A DNA stretch of 64,000 nt from Massilia sp. ST3 (GCF_018119405.1 NZ_JAGPWC010000006.1:59818-123817); one strand, 5' to 3'; positions 16,900 to 28,332 are shown, numbered from the stretch's first letter. Translations and numbers: made by a program. Notes: generated by a model not told the origin, from the sequence alone.

Positions 16900-18729
16900 T
16901 CACTGCCGGGCCGCGTCCTGCTGGGCGCCAGGGGCGGGCGGGCAGGGGGCGGCGCCGCTGCTACTCCGCTGCAGCGGAACCCGCTGGCCGGCGATCTCGA
17001 GATCGGCCAGCAGCGGCGGCAGGGTCCGGACCTTGCCTTCGCGCAGGGCCTGGCGCAGGGGTTCGCACAAGGGAGCCGGGGCCAGCTGGGCGGCCACGCG
17101 CCATGCGCCGGGCGCCGTCTCGTCCATCAGCGCCGACTTGGGCCAGCGCTCGTCGATCAGCAGTACTTCCGCTCCACCGTCGCTGTCGATGTCGACCAGG
17201 AAGGCGTCGCAGCGTACGCCCGGACGGCGCAGGCATTCCGGCATCGCTCCCAGGTCCTTCGCCTTCAGCCAGTCCATGGCCAGGAAGGACGCCGGCAGAT
17301 GGGCGCCCGCCGGCCAGACGCGCAGGTTGGCGGCCAGACTGACCGGGTCGCGCAGGGCGTCGTGGGCGCTGCGCATCGTGCGCACCGCGGCGATGCGCGC
17401 GCGCAGCAGGGCCGCGTCCGGGCCCGCGGCCTGGGCTTCCAGCCGGTCCAGCGCCTCGCGTCCGTAGCGTCCGCCATGGAAGCGCAGGTAGGCGAAGTCG
17501 AAGGCCGCCACCGTCACCTTGCCCTCGCGCAGCCGGGCCAGCTGGTCGTTTACCGACAGGCGGCCGGGATCGGCGAGCGGCGAGAACAGCGCCAGCAGCA
17601 CGGCCAGCACCACGAAGGCGGCGCCGATGTTGACCCCGGCCAGGCTGGGCAGCCAGCCGCGGCGCAGGCTGGCGGCCGCGTAGCCGCCCGCGTAGCAGCT
17701 CGCCACCAGCATGCAGGCGGCCGCGATCACGCGCTCGCCCGTCCAGCCGTGGTCCTGCACGCGCAGGGCCAGGGCGTAGATGGCCAGCAGGACCATCGGC
17801 ACCAGCAGCAGGCCCGCCACCCTGGCCGCCAGCGCGACCGGCCGGGCCGCGATCGCGCCGCCGTCCTGCCAGGCGGCGTTGACCAGGATGACGAAGGCGG
17901 CCGCCGCGCCCAGCAGCACGGCGCCGGCGCTCTTGGTCGCCCATAGCGCGTCCAGTCCGGTGAAGGGCAGGCTGCACAGGAAGCCTGCCGCCAGCAGGGT
18001 AAGCACCGGCAGGACCCAGGACAGCAGCACCAGCAGCAGGTTGCGGATCCCGCGCACCAGCGCCGGGCGCATGTCGGTCAGGTGCATGGCGCAGGAGAAT
18101 GCAAAGGCGGTCACGGGAATCGCGAACCAGGCTTTTTGGATGGCCTGCTGCAGGAAGTCGAGCTTCACCAGCATGAACAGCGCGGCGCCCAGCTGCAGCA
18201 CCAGCCAGGTCGCGCCCACGAACACACCGCAGAAGGCGAGCTGCACGCCCAGCTTCCAGGCCAGCTCGAAATAGGTGGTATAGGAAGCGATCCTGCGCCG
18301 CTCCTGCGCGCCCGACAGCACCAGCGCGTGGGCGATGAAGAAGCCCGCGACCATGAACCCGCACAGCTGCCCCGACGGCATCGAGGGTTGCCATTTGCCG
18401 TCCAGGTAGGGAGGGGGTGGCGCACCCAGCTGGTCCCAGGCGTCGTAGACGGCCAGCAGCACGATCAGCGCCGCGGCCGCGCCGCACCAGAGCAGGAGCT
18501 GGCGCCGGGTCAGCTGGCCCAGGCCGCTGATCAGGATGATGGGAACCAGGGCCGCCGCCAGCAGCAGCGGCGCGAACAGCAGGGGCTGGGTCGCGGGCCA
18601 GGCGCGGTCCTGGCCGGCCTGGTAGAGCAGGGCCAGCACCAGGCCCTGGACCAGGCCGGCGCCGATGCGCCAGGCCGCGATGCCGGATGGCTGGACCGGT
18701 TCGTAGGGAGGGGATGCGCTGGCGTGCAT
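16900..18729 (-). CDS. DUF4153 multi-pass membrane protein
   Basis: 609 residues. The first about 390 contain roughly ten hydrophobic segments (for example 28-40, 49-68, 75-95, 122-140 and 160-185), with the DUF4153-typical SYTTYFELAWKLGVQLAF near 150-165. The C-terminal about 200 residues are soluble, with a region rich in Ala and Leu, and include DAFLVDIDSDGGAEVLLIDE, which looks like a calcium-binding-type or FG-GAP-like repeat. The role of the family is unknown; some members are near cell-wall or sensor genes. The gene starts 67 bases from uraH on the same strand and is probably independent of it. Confidence 0.8.
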   Translation of the reverse strand: MHASASPPYEPVQPSGIAAWRIGAGLVQGLVLALLYQAGQDRAWPATQPLLFAPLLLAAALVPIILISGLGQLTRRQLLLWCGAAAALIVLLAVYDAWDQLGAPPPPYLDGKWQPSMPSGQLCGFMVAGFFIAHALVLSGAQERRRIASYTTYFELAWKLGVQLAFCGVFVGATWLVLQLGAALFMLVKLDFLQQAIQKAWFAIPVTAFAFSCAMHLTDMRPALVRGIRNLLLVLLSWVLPVLTLLAAGFLCSLPFTGLDALWATKSAGAVLLGAAAAFVILVNAAWQDGGAIAARPVALAARVAGLLLVPMVLLAIYALALRVQDHGWTGERVIAAACMLVASCYAGGYAAASLRRGWLPSLAGVNIGAAFVVLAVLLALFSPLADPGRLSVNDQLARLREGKVTVAAFDFAYLRFHGGRYGREALDRLEAQAAGPDAALLRARIAAVRTMRSAHDALRDPVSLAANLRVWPAGAHLPASFLAMDWLKAKDLGAMPECLRRPGVRCDAFLVDIDSDGGAEVLLIDERWPKSALMDETAPGAWRVAAQLAPAPLCEPLRQALREGKVRTLPPLLADLEIAGQRVPLQRSSSGAAPCPPAPGAQQDAARQ

Positions 18730-18796
18730 GGCGGGCTCCGGGATGATTTCCGTAAATACTACGGCGATCCAGGCACGGCCGCCACCGCCAGAATTG

Positions 18797-19150
18797 CTAG
18801 CTGCCCCGGTAGGTCGAGTAGGACCAGGGCGTCACTACCAGCGGCACATGGTAGTTTTGCCCGGTGTCGAACACGCCGAAGGCGATCGTCACCCGGTCGA
18901 GGAAGCGCGGACTGGGCAGGTCCACGCCCTGGGCCGCGAAATAGTCGCCCGCATGGAACACCAGTTCGTACTGCCCGCTGCGCAGCTGCTCGCCTTCGAG
19001 CAGGGGCCCGTCGCAGCGGCCGTCGCCATTGGTCAGCGCGCTCTTGAGCAGGGTGCGGCCTTCGGGGGCCACGGCGTACAGGTCGACCTTGACCCCGGCG
19101 CCGGGACGGCCGTGGGCGGTATCGAGGACGTGGGTGGACAGCTTGCCCAT
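18797..19150 (-). CDS. uraH: 5-hydroxyisourate hydrolase (transthyretin-like)
   Basis: 117 residues, the standard length. The N-terminal LSTHVLDTAHGRPGAGV and the C-terminal YHVPLVVTPWSYSTYRGS are the hallmark ends of bacterial transthyretin-related proteins. The terminal YRGS, the early His and the YHVPLL-type His-Arg set form the active site at the tetramer channel. The enzyme opens 5-hydroxyisourate to OHCU after urate oxidation. It is divergent from puuE, with 105 bases between the starts, and so belongs to the purine-breakdown block that continues with xdhABC and guaD. Confidence 0.95.
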   Translation of the reverse strand: MGKLSTHVLDTAHGRPGAGVKVDLYAVAPEGRTLLKSALTNGDGRCDGPLLEGEQLRSGQYELVFHAGDYFAAQGVDLPSPRFLDRVTIAFGVFDTGQNYHVPLVVTPWSYSTYRGS

Positions 19151-19255
19151 ATGGCTCCTATATGTGAACGATGAATTGCCGTATGCGGACTATCATATAA
19201 CCTTGTGCTTCCTGCAATATATGATCGTCCATATACCCATCTCATTGCGCCTCCT
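19151..19255. promoter_or_regulatory. Divergent uraH/puuE promoter region with inverted repeat
   Basis: This short A+T-rich region serves both genes. It holds an 8-bp inverted repeat, ATCATATA (19192-19199) and TATATGAT (19218-19225), separated by 18 bases. The symmetry and place fit an operator for a dimeric regulator; no regulator gene is adjacent. Confidence 0.45.
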
Positions 19256-20209
19256 ATGGACACCTACGCCAATTATCCGCGCGACCTCGTCGGCTACGGC
19301 CGCAATCCGCCCCATGCCCGGTGGCCTGGCGGGGCCCGGATCGCCCTGCAGTTCGTGCTCAACTACGAGGAGGGCGCGGAAAACAGCGTGCTGCACGGCG
19401 ACCCGGCCTCGGAAACCTTCCTGTCCGAGATCATCGGCGCCAGCGCCTTCCCGATGCGCCACATGAGCATGGAGTCGCTCTACGAATACGGCTCGCGCGC
19501 CGGCCTGTGGCGGGTGCTGCGCCTGTTCGAGGAGCGCGGCCTGCCGCTGACCGTGTTCGGGGTGGCGATGGCGCTCAAGCGCAACCCCGAGGCGGTGGCC
19601 GCCTTCCGCGAGCTGGGCCACGAGATCGCCTGCCATGGCCTGCGTTGGATTTCCTACCAGAACGTGGACGAGGCCACCGAACGCGCCCACCTGCGCGAAG
19701 CGGTCGGCATCATCCGCGAGCTGACCGGCGCGCCGCCGCTGGGCTGGTACACGGGGCGCGACTCGCCCAATACCCGGCGCCTGGTGGTCGAGCATGGCGG
19801 CTTCGCCTACGACGCCGACCACTATGGCGACGACCTGCCGTTATGGCAGCGGGTCGAGCACACGGGGCCGGACGGCGCCCTGCGCAGCACGCCGCACCTG
19901 GTGGTGCCGTATACGCTCGACACCAACGACATGCGCTTCGCCGCCATGCAGGGCTTCAATTCCGGCACCCAGTTCTTCGACTACCTGAAGGACGCTTTCG
20001 ATGTGCTCTACGCGGAGGGCGATCCGAACGGGCTGAACCAGCCCAAGATGCTGTCGATCGGCCTGCACTGCCGCCTGGTCGGGCGGCCGGCGCGGGCGGC
20101 GGCGCTGGCGCGCTTCCTCGACTACGTGGGGCGCCACCAGCATGTCTGGATCGCGCGCCGCATCGATATCGCGAATCACTGGAAAAGCGTCCACCCTTGC
20201 CTAGAATGA
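19256..20209 (+). CDS. puuE: Allantoinase PuuE (polysaccharide-deacetylase family)
   Basis: 317 residues from the ATG at 19256 (MDTYANYPRDLVGYG); the frame also opens at 19205 but the family starts at this motif. The protein is a NodB-type fold: VNYEEGAE near the start, GHEIACHGLRW with catalytic-type His, and the terminal HCRLVGRPARA. This PuuE type hydrolyses allantoin to allantoate without the amidohydrolase-family metal cluster. It is divergent from uraH. The pathway gene for OHCU decarboxylase is not next to it. Confidence 0.92.
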   Translation: MDTYANYPRDLVGYGRNPPHARWPGGARIALQFVLNYEEGAENSVLHGDPASETFLSEIIGASAFPMRHMSMESLYEYGSRAGLWRVLRLFEERGLPLTVFGVAMALKRNPEAVAAFRELGHEIACHGLRWISYQNVDEATERAHLREAVGIIRELTGAPPLGWYTGRDSPNTRRLVVEHGGFAYDADHYGDDLPLWQRVEHTGPDGALRSTPHLVVPYTLDTNDMRFAAMQGFNSGTQFFDYLKDAFDVLYAEGDPNGLNQPKMLSIGLHCRLVGRPARAAALARFLDYVGRHQHVWIARRIDIANHWKSVHPCLE

Positions 20210-20227
20210 AGGAAGGACGCGCCCGCA

Positions 20228-20258
20228 TGATATTGGAAATTAGTGATAAGCAATATCA
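20228..20258. promoter_or_regulatory. Candidate operator upstream of xdhABC-guaD
   Basis: A perfect 8-bp inverted repeat, TGATATTG (20228-20235) and CAATATCA (20251-20258), lies with a 15-base gap about 80 bases before xdhA. A TATATA box (20268-20273) follows within 10 bases. The geometry fits a regulator acting near the promoter; the regulator is not known. Confidence 0.45.
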
Positions 20259-20335
20259 CATTTTGAGTATATAAGGGGCGATCGCGGATGGTAGCCTTCC
20301 GCCCTTGGCTTTAGCCCAGTCACTGCGAGACCAGC

Positions 20336-21807
<1,472 letters not shown>

Positions 21808-21811
<4 letters not shown>

Positions 21812-24141
21812 ACGATTCCGTGGTGCCTGAACTGAAAACCTGGAAGGAAGTGGGGCGCGCGCGCTTCCACGAATCGGCCGAGCTGCACGTGCTCGGCCAG
21901 GCCACCTATACCGACGACATCCGCGAACTGGCGGGCACCCTGCACGCGGCCTTGGGCCTGTCGGCGCGCCCGCACGCGCGGATTGGCACCATCGACCTGG
22001 CGCCGGTGCGCGCCAGCCGCGGCGTGGTGGCGGTGCTCACGGCCGCCGACATCCCGGGCACCAACGATTGCGGGCCGATCATCCACGACGATCCGATCCT
22101 GGCCGACGGACTGGTGCAATACGTCGGCCAGCCGATCTTCATCGTGGTGGCCGATACCCATGACAATGCGCGCCGCGCGGCGCGCCTGGCCCAGGTCGGC
22201 TATGAAGACCTGCCGGCCGTGCTGACCCCACAGGAAGCACGCGCCGCCCAGTCCTACGTGCTGCCGCCGATGCGCCTGGCGCGCGGCGACGCGGCCCAGG
22301 CATTCGCCGCTGCGCCCCACGTGGTCAAGGGCGAGCTGTACGTGGGCGGGCAGGAGCAGTTCTACCTCGAAGGCCAGATCGCCTACGCGGTGCCGGGCGA
22401 GGACCGCGGCATGCACGTCTACTGCTCGACCCAGCATCCGAGCGAGATGCAGCATGTGGTCGCGCACGCGCTCGGCCTGCATTCGCACCACGTGACGGTC
22501 GAGTGCCGCCGCATGGGCGGCGGCTTCGGCGGCAAGGAATCGCAGTCGGCCCTGTGGGCCAGCGCCGCGGCGATCGCGGCCGCGCGCCTGCGCCGTCCGG
22601 TCAAGCTGCGCGCCGACCGCGACGACGACATGCTGGTCACCGGCAAGCGCCACTGCTTCCACTACCTGTACGAGGTCGGCTACGACGAGTCGGGCCGCAT
22701 CCTTGCGGCCAAGGTCGACATGGTCACCCGCGCCGGCTACTCGGCCGACCTGTCGGGGCCGGTCGCCACGCGCGCCGTCTGCCACTTCGACAACACCTAT
22801 TACCTGTCCGACGTCGAGATCCGCGCCGCCTGCGGCAAGACCAATACCCAGTCGAACACCGCCTTCCGCGGCTTCGGCGGGCCGCAGGGTGCGATCGCCA
22901 TCGAGTACGTGATCGACGAGATCGCGCGCAACCTGGGCCGCGATCCGCTCGACATCCGGCGCCTGAACTTCTACGGCCGCAGCGAGCGCAACGTCACGCC
23001 CTATGGCCAGGAAATCGTCGACAACGTGATCCACGAACTGGTGGCCGAACTCGAAAGCAGCAGCGAATACCGCGCGCGCCGCGCCGCCATCGACGAATTC
23101 AACAGAGGCAGCCCGGTGCTCAAGAAGGGCCTGGCGCTCACGCCGGTCAAGTTCGGCATCGCCTTCAACGTCACCCACCTGAACCAGGCGGGCGCGCTGG
23201 TGCACGTCTACGTGGACGGCTCGATCCTGGTCAACCACGGCGGCACCGAGATGGGGCAGGGCATCAACACCAAGGTGATGCAGGTGGTGGCCCACGAGCT
23301 GGGCGTGGACCTGGAACGGGTACGCGCCACCGCCACCCACACCGGCAAGGTCGCCAACACCTCGGCCACCGCGGCTTCCACCGGCGCGGACCTGAACGGC
23401 AAGGCCGCCCAGGATGCGGCGCGCACCATCCGCGAGCGCCTGGCGGCATTCGCGGCGCAGCAGTACGGCGGCTCGGCCAGCGAAGTGCGCTTCGCGGCCG
23501 ACACCGTGTTCGTGAACGGCCTGGCGCTGCCCTTCGCCGAGCTGGTCGCCAAGGCCTACCTGGCGCGGGTGCAGCTGTGGTCGGACGGCTTCTACGCCAC
23601 CCCCGGCCTGCACTGGGATCCGAAGACCATGACCGGCCATCCCTTCTCCTACTACGCCTACGGCGCGGCGGTGGCCGAAGTGGTGGTCGACACGCTCACC
23701 GGCGAATGGAAGCTGGCGCGCGCCGACGCCCTGTACGACGCCGGCCGCTCGCTGAATCCGGCGATCGACATCGGCCAGGTGGAGGGCGCCTTCATCCAGG
23801 GCATGGGCTGGCTGACCACCGAGGAGCTGTGGTGGAACGCCTCGGGCAAGCTGATGACGCACGCGCCCTCGACCTACAAGATCCCGGGCGTGTCGGACTG
23901 CCCGCAAGACTTTCGCGTCAAGCTGTTCGAGAACGCCAACGTCGAGGACAGCATCCACCGCTCCAAGGCGGTGGGCGAGCCGCCGCTGCTGCTGCCGTTC
24001 TCGGTGTTCTTCGCGATCCGCGACGCCATCTCGGCGGTGGGCGGCCACAAGGTCAATCCGCCGCTGAACGCGCCGGCGACGGGCGAGGAAATCCTCAAGG
24101 CGATCGCCGCGGTCGAAGCCGCAGCTACCCAGGGCGATTGA
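21808..24141 (+). CDS. xdhB: Xanthine dehydrogenase molybdopterin-binding large subunit
   Basis: 777 residues from the ATG at 21808; earlier in-frame codons belong to a shadow reading frame of xdhA. The molybdenum cofactor loops are clear: [10 protein letters not shown] (residues 235-244), FRGFGGPQG (353-361) and [10 protein letters not shown]. Glu724 in [10 protein letters not shown] is the expected catalytic base. The enzyme hydroxylates hypoxanthine to xanthine and xanthine to urate, in the cytoplasm, as an (AB)2 complex. The upstream stop overlaps its start and xdhC follows directly after the stop codon. Confidence 0.97.
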
Positions 24142-25125
24142 ATGGAAGACTGGCTGACAGCCGCACCGGGTGTGCCCGCGGTGCTCGTGACCGTCGCGCG
24201 CGTGGAAGGCTCCGTGCCGCGCGAGGCGGGCGCGCGCATGCTCGTGCAGACGGACGGCTTCCTCGGCACCATCGGCGGCGGCCATCTGGAACATCGCGCC
24301 CTCGAGATCGCGCGCGCCATGCTGCGCGACGGGAGCAAGGCCTGCCTGGAGCGCTTCCCGCTCGGCCCCAGCCTGGGCCAGTGCTGCGGCGGCATCGCTT
24401 ATCTCGCTTTCGAGAAGCTGGACGCGGACCAGCTGGCGCTGCTGGCCGCGCGCCGCAACGAGCACAGCTGGCGCCTGGTGGCGCTCGACGGCGAAGCCCA
24501 GTGGAGCGTGTTCGATGGCCAGGGACGCCTGCTGGCGGGCGAAGCGGGTCCTTCTTTCGCATTCGATGCGGGCACCCATGTCATGGCGGAGGAGGGCGGG
24601 CGGCGCTGGCTGGCCGACGCCGTGCGGGCGCCGCGCGCCCACCTGATGCTGTTCGGCGCCGGCCACGTGGGCGCGGCCCTCGTGCGCGCCCTGGCCGAGC
24701 TGCCCTGCCGCGTGACCTGGATCGACGAGCGCGAGGAGGCCTTCCCGGCGAACGTGCCGGCCAACGTGACGGTCGAGGCGACCGACACGCCGGAGGTGCT
24801 TGTTGAAAAAGCGCCACGCGGAACCACCTTCCTGGTCATGACCCACAGCCATGCACTTGACCTGCGCCTGTCGCACGCGATACTGTCGCGGCCCTGGGGA
24901 GATTGGTACGGGCTGATCGGCTCCGAGACCAAGCGTCGCCAGTTCGAGCACCGCTTGCGCGAACGGGGCATTCCCGAACCGCGCCTCGAGTCCATGGTTT
25001 GTCCCATCGGCCTGTCCGGCATCGCCGGCAAGGCGCCCGCCGTGATCGCGGCCTCCGTCGCGGCCCAGTTGCTGTCCCTGTGGGAAGCGGCCGCGCACCC
25101 TGAACCTTCTTCGGAACCCAACTGA
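24142..25125 (+). CDS. xdhC: XdhC molybdenum-cofactor insertion protein
   Basis: 327 residues. The N-terminal XdhC_CoxI domain shows VARVEGSVPREAGARMLV and GTIGGGHLEHRAL, and includes QCCGG (near residue 80), a conserved cysteine pair. A C-terminal Rossmann-like domain starts at LMLFGAGHVG (about 172-181). XdhC binds the sulfurated molybdenum cofactor and loads it into XdhB. The start codon immediately follows the xdhB stop, and its own stop overlaps the guaD start (TGATG). This confirms a xdhABC-guaD operon. Confidence 0.95.
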   Translation: MEDWLTAAPGVPAVLVTVARVEGSVPREAGARMLVQTDGFLGTIGGGHLEHRALEIARAMLRDGSKACLERFPLGPSLGQCCGGIAYLAFEKLDADQLALLAARRNEHSWRLVALDGEAQWSVFDGQGRLLAGEAGPSFAFDAGTHVMAEEGGRRWLADAVRAPRAHLMLFGAGHVGAALVRALAELPCRVTWIDEREEAFPANVPANVTVEATDTPEVLVEKAPRGTTFLVMTHSHALDLRLSHAILSRPWGDWYGLIGSETKRRQFEHRLRERGIPEPRLESMVCPIGLSGIAGKAPAVIAASVAAQLLSLWEAAAHPEPSSEPN

Positions 25126-26435
25126 TGTCCACCGCACCGCAAAACGTGCAAGCCTACCGTGCGAGCTTGCTGCACTTTCACGCCGATCCGGCCTTCGACG
25201 ACAAGGCCCATGCCTGGCACGAGGACGGCCTGCTGGTCGTCGAGGACGGCCGCGTCAAGGCGGCCGGCGAATACGCGCAGCTCGTCGCCGGCTTGCCGCC
25301 CGGCGTCGAGCCGCTCGACTACCGCGGCAAGCTGATCACGCCCGGCTTCATCGACACCCACCTGCATTACCCGCAGACCGACATGATCGCCTCGCCGGCC
25401 CCGGGCCTGCTGCCCTGGCTGGAAACCTATACCTTCCCGACCGAGCGCCGCTTCGAGGACCCGGCGCATGCGCGCGCGACCGCCGAATTCTTCCTCGACG
25501 AGCTGCTGCGCTGCGGCACCACCACCGCCGTGGTCTACTGCACCGTGCATCCGGGCTCGGTCGACGCCTTCTTCGAGGCCAGCGAAGCGCGTAAGCTGCG
25601 CATGGTGGCCGGCAAGGTGCTGATGGACCGCCACTGCCCGGACTTCCTGCGCGACGTCGAGGGCCAGCTGGGACAAAGCGAGGCCCTGATCAACAAGTGG
25701 CACAAGCGCGGCCGCGCGCTGTACGCGATCACCCCGCGCTTCGCCCCGACCTCGACCGAGGCCCAGCTCAAGCTGACCGGCGAGCTGGCGTCCCAGTACC
25801 CGGACACCTTCATCCAGACCCACGTGTCGGAGAACAAGGACGAATGCCACTGGGTGGGCGAGCTGTTCCCGCAGGCGCGCAGCTACCTGGACGTCTACGA
25901 GCGCTTCGGCCTGATGCGTCCGCGCGCCCTGTTCGGCCACTGCATCTGGCTCGACGACGAGGACTTCGCGCGTATGGCGGCCACGGGTTCGGCGGCGGCG
26001 GTGTGCCCGACCTCCAACCTGTTCCTGGGCAGCGGCCTGTTCGACTTCGAGCGCGCCGACGGCGCGCGCGCGCTGCTGTCGCTGGGTACCGACGTGGGGG
26101 CGGGGACCTCGTTCTCGATGCTGCAGACCATGAACGAAGCCTACAAGGTGGCGCGCCTGAAGGGCAGCTACCTGCCGGCGCTGCGCATGTTCTACCTGGC
26201 CACCCTGGGCGCGGCGCGCAGCATGCGCCTGGAAGGCACCATCGGCAGCTTCGCGCCGGGCTGCGAGGCGGATTTCGTGGTGCTGGATCCGAAGGCGACG
26301 CCGCTGATGGCGCGCAGGACCTCGCATTGCGAGTCGCTGGAGGAGCTGCTGTTTGCGCTGGCCTTGCTGGGGGATGATCGGGCGGTGGCGGAGACCTACT
26401 CGGGTGGACGCAAGGTGCACGGAAGGGGTGAGTAA
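25125..26435 (+). CDS. guaD: Guanine deaminase
   Basis: 436 residues of the amidohydrolase family. The zinc pair is in PGFIDTHLHYPQ (His79, His81), followed by the guanine-deaminase signature WLETYTFPTERRF (about residues 98-110), the THVSENKDE loop and GTDVGAGTSFSM with the metal Asp. It converts guanine to xanthine, which XdhAB oxidises to urate. Translation is coupled to xdhC through the overlapping TGATG. A repeat element lies just past the stop. Confidence 0.97.
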   Translation: MSTAPQNVQAYRASLLHFHADPAFDDKAHAWHEDGLLVVEDGRVKAAGEYAQLVAGLPPGVEPLDYRGKLITPGFIDTHLHYPQTDMIASPAPGLLPWLETYTFPTERRFEDPAHARATAEFFLDELLRCGTTTAVVYCTVHPGSVDAFFEASEARKLRMVAGKVLMDRHCPDFLRDVEGQLGQSEALINKWHKRGRALYAITPRFAPTSTEAQLKLTGELASQYPDTFIQTHVSENKDECHWVGELFPQARSYLDVYERFGLMRPRALFGHCIWLDDEDFARMAATGSAAAVCPTSNLFLGSGLFDFERADGARALLSLGTDVGAGTSFSMLQTMNEAYKVARLKGSYLPALRMFYLATLGAARSMRLEGTIGSFAPGCEADFVVLDPKATPLMARRTSHCESLEELLFALALLGDDRAVAETYSGGRKVHGRGE

Positions 26436-26490
26436 ACTTGGGTCCCGGCCTTCGCCGGGAGTCATAGGCGCCAGTGGCGCGTATGACGTT
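26435..26490. repeat. REP-like two-hairpin element, complete copy
   Basis: Two hairpins lie back to back: GGGTCCCGGCCTTCGCCGGG (26439-26458) and GTCATAGGCGCCAGTGGCGC continuing to TATGAC (26461-26487). It is the reverse complement of the element at 38788, plus the AACTTGGG tail shared with shorter copies. It begins right after the guaD stop, where it could act as a transcript-end structure. Confidence 0.75.
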
Positions 26491-26542
26491 GGTTTAGGTG
26501 CAGGAGATCCACCGCGGTGGCTTCGGACACGTTTGCAAGCCC

Positions 26543-26573
26543 CGTCGTTCCGGCGAAGGCCGGAACCCAAGTT
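26543..26573. repeat. REP-like palindrome, short copy
   Basis: CGTCGTTCCGGCGAAGGCCG followed by GAACCCAAGTT: stem TTCCGGC/GCCGGAA and the shared CCCAAGTT tail. It is opposite in orientation to the copy at 26435-26490, so guaD and the deaminase gene are separated by an inverted pair. Confidence 0.7.
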
Positions 26574-26682
26574 CTGCCTGACCAGTGTCAGCCCAAAACC
26601 CAGCAATATTGCCAACATTGAACGAAGCAGTTAGAGTTGCCGCGTCCCCGGCGCCGATTGCGCCGCCACCAGAAAGCACCAC

Positions 26683-28173
26683 ATGACCATGAAACTGACC
26701 GCCGCCGCGTTGCTGGCGCTGGCCGTCGCGGCCCAGCCGGCCCTGGCCAAGGGCCCGGCCTCGAGCGTCAACGAGACCGCCACCTCCAGGCACTACGCCT
26801 CCCTGATCGCGGGCGAACCGAAGCTGGCCGAGCTGACCATGTTCTTCACCCAGATGCCCAAGGGCGGCGACCTGCACCACCACTACTCGGGCGCGATCTA
26901 CGTCGAGCAGTACATCGACTTCGTCGACAAGCAGGGCTTCTGCGTGAACAAGCAGAGCTACCAGATCGAGACGAAGAAGGAAGTCATCGCCGCCGAGCGC
27001 GCCAAGCCGGTCGCGGAGCGCAGCTGCCTGACGGGCGCCGAGATCTACGCCGACGACCATACCTGGCGCGAGCTGCTGCAGCGCTGGTCGAACAAGGACT
27101 TCGCCAACCATGGCGCCCTGCAGCCGCCGCCGGACCGCCTGTTCTTCCAGACCTTCGGCTATTTCGGCCCGGTGTCGAACTCGAACTTCCGCGAAGGCCT
27201 GCAAGAACTCAAGAAGCGCGCCATCGCCGAGAACGTGGGCTATATCGAGACCATGTTCAAGTCCGCGCCCGCGCTGCCGAATCCGGACTTCGACAGGCAG
27301 GCCGCGGCCAATGCCGATAACGACGCCGCGCTGGAGGTCCAGCTGGCCGCCGCGTGGGCCGCCCTGGACCAGGACCCCGGCTTCGGCAAGTCGATCGCCA
27401 AGTTCGTGGACACGGTCCACGAGTCGTCCGAAGGCATCGACGACGAACGCTTCACCATGCGTTACCAGACCTATGTGTTCCGCCTGATGAGCCCCTCGCT
27501 GGTGTTCTCGTCGATGATGGCCGCCTTCAAGTCGGACCTCGCGAGCGACAAGATCGTCGGCGTCAACATCGTCGGCCAGGAAAGCAGCCACGTCGCCATG
27601 CGCGACTACGCCCTGCACATGAAGATGTTCCGCTTCCTGCGCGCCAAGTATCCGGACGTGAAGGTGGCGATGCATGCGGGCGAACTGGCCATGGGCGACG
27701 TGCCGCCGGAAGGGCTGAAGTTCCACATCGACCAGGCGCTGGTGGTGGCGGGCGCGCAGCGCATCGGCCACGGCCTCGACCTGGTGCACGAGACCAATGC
27801 CCCGGCGATCATGAAGAAGATGCGCGACGAGGACATTCCGGTCGAGATCAACCTGACCTCGAATGCCTTCATCAGCGGCATCGAAGGGGCCGAGCACCCG
27901 ATCAACCTGTACCGCAAATACGGCGTGCCCTACGTGATCTCGACCGACGACGCCGGGGTCACCCGCCACACGCTGTCGAACGAGTACGTGCTGTTCGCCA
28001 GCCGCTACAAGCCGAGCTATGCGGAAATGAAGAAGGCTTCGTACGCCAGCATCCGCTATGCCTTCCTTCCAGTGGCGGAAAAGCAACGTTTGACCCGCCA
28101 GCTCGACAGCCGATTTGCGGCTTTCGAGGCCCGGATGGCCCAGTTCGCCAAGACCGCCAGGCCAGTGCATTGA
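26683..28173 (+). CDS. Secreted adenosine deaminase
   Basis: 496 residues with a signal peptide (MTMKLTAAALLALAVAAQPA, cleavage near LAKG), so the enzyme is exported. An ATG six bases downstream (26689) is the alternative start. The deaminase metal set is complete: GDLHHHYSGA (His65, His67), MHAGEL (about 327-332, with the proton-shuttle Glu), RIGHGLDL and STDDAGV. The length is longer than cytoplasmic Add (about 330-340) because of an extra region before residue 170. The shape is closer to secreted ADGF/ADA2-like proteins. It would turn adenosine into inosine in the periplasm or outside, before uptake. Confidence 0.92.
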   Translation: MTMKLTAAALLALAVAAQPALAKGPASSVNETATSRHYASLIAGEPKLAELTMFFTQMPKGGDLHHHYSGAIYVEQYIDFVDKQGFCVNKQSYQIETKKEVIAAERAKPVAERSCLTGAEIYADDHTWRELLQRWSNKDFANHGALQPPPDRLFFQTFGYFGPVSNSNFREGLQELKKRAIAENVGYIETMFKSAPALPNPDFDRQAAANADNDAALEVQLAAAWAALDQDPGFGKSIAKFVDTVHESSEGIDDERFTMRYQTYVFRLMSPSLVFSSMMAAFKSDLASDKIVGVNIVGQESSHVAMRDYALHMKMFRFLRAKYPDVKVAMHAGELAMGDVPPEGLKFHIDQALVVAGAQRIGHGLDLVHETNAPAIMKKMRDEDIPVEINLTSNAFISGIEGAEHPINLYRKYGVPYVISTDDAGVTRHTLSNEYVLFASRYKPSYAEMKKASYASIRYAFLPVAEKQRLTRQLDSRFAAFEARMAQFAKTARPVH

Positions 28174-28307
28174 CCCTTCCTACACGGTCCGGACGCCCGT
28201 TCGGACCGCTTTCCGGTTACGCTGATTTAGTGACTTTTTGATTACGTATTGCCATTAAGTCAATTTTTGTGGCCATCTCGCTACAAAAAATCTTGTCATA
28301 TCTCAGG

Positions 28308-28328
28308 TTTGATGAATATTTCATCAAA
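28308..28328. promoter_or_regulatory. Palindromic candidate operator, 9-bp arms
   Basis: TTTGATGAA and TTCATCAAA flank a TAT centre, a perfect inverted repeat. It ends about 5 bases before the likely -35 of the TonB receptor promoter, so an activator or repressor could bind there. Confidence 0.55.
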
Positions 28329-28332
28329 ACAA

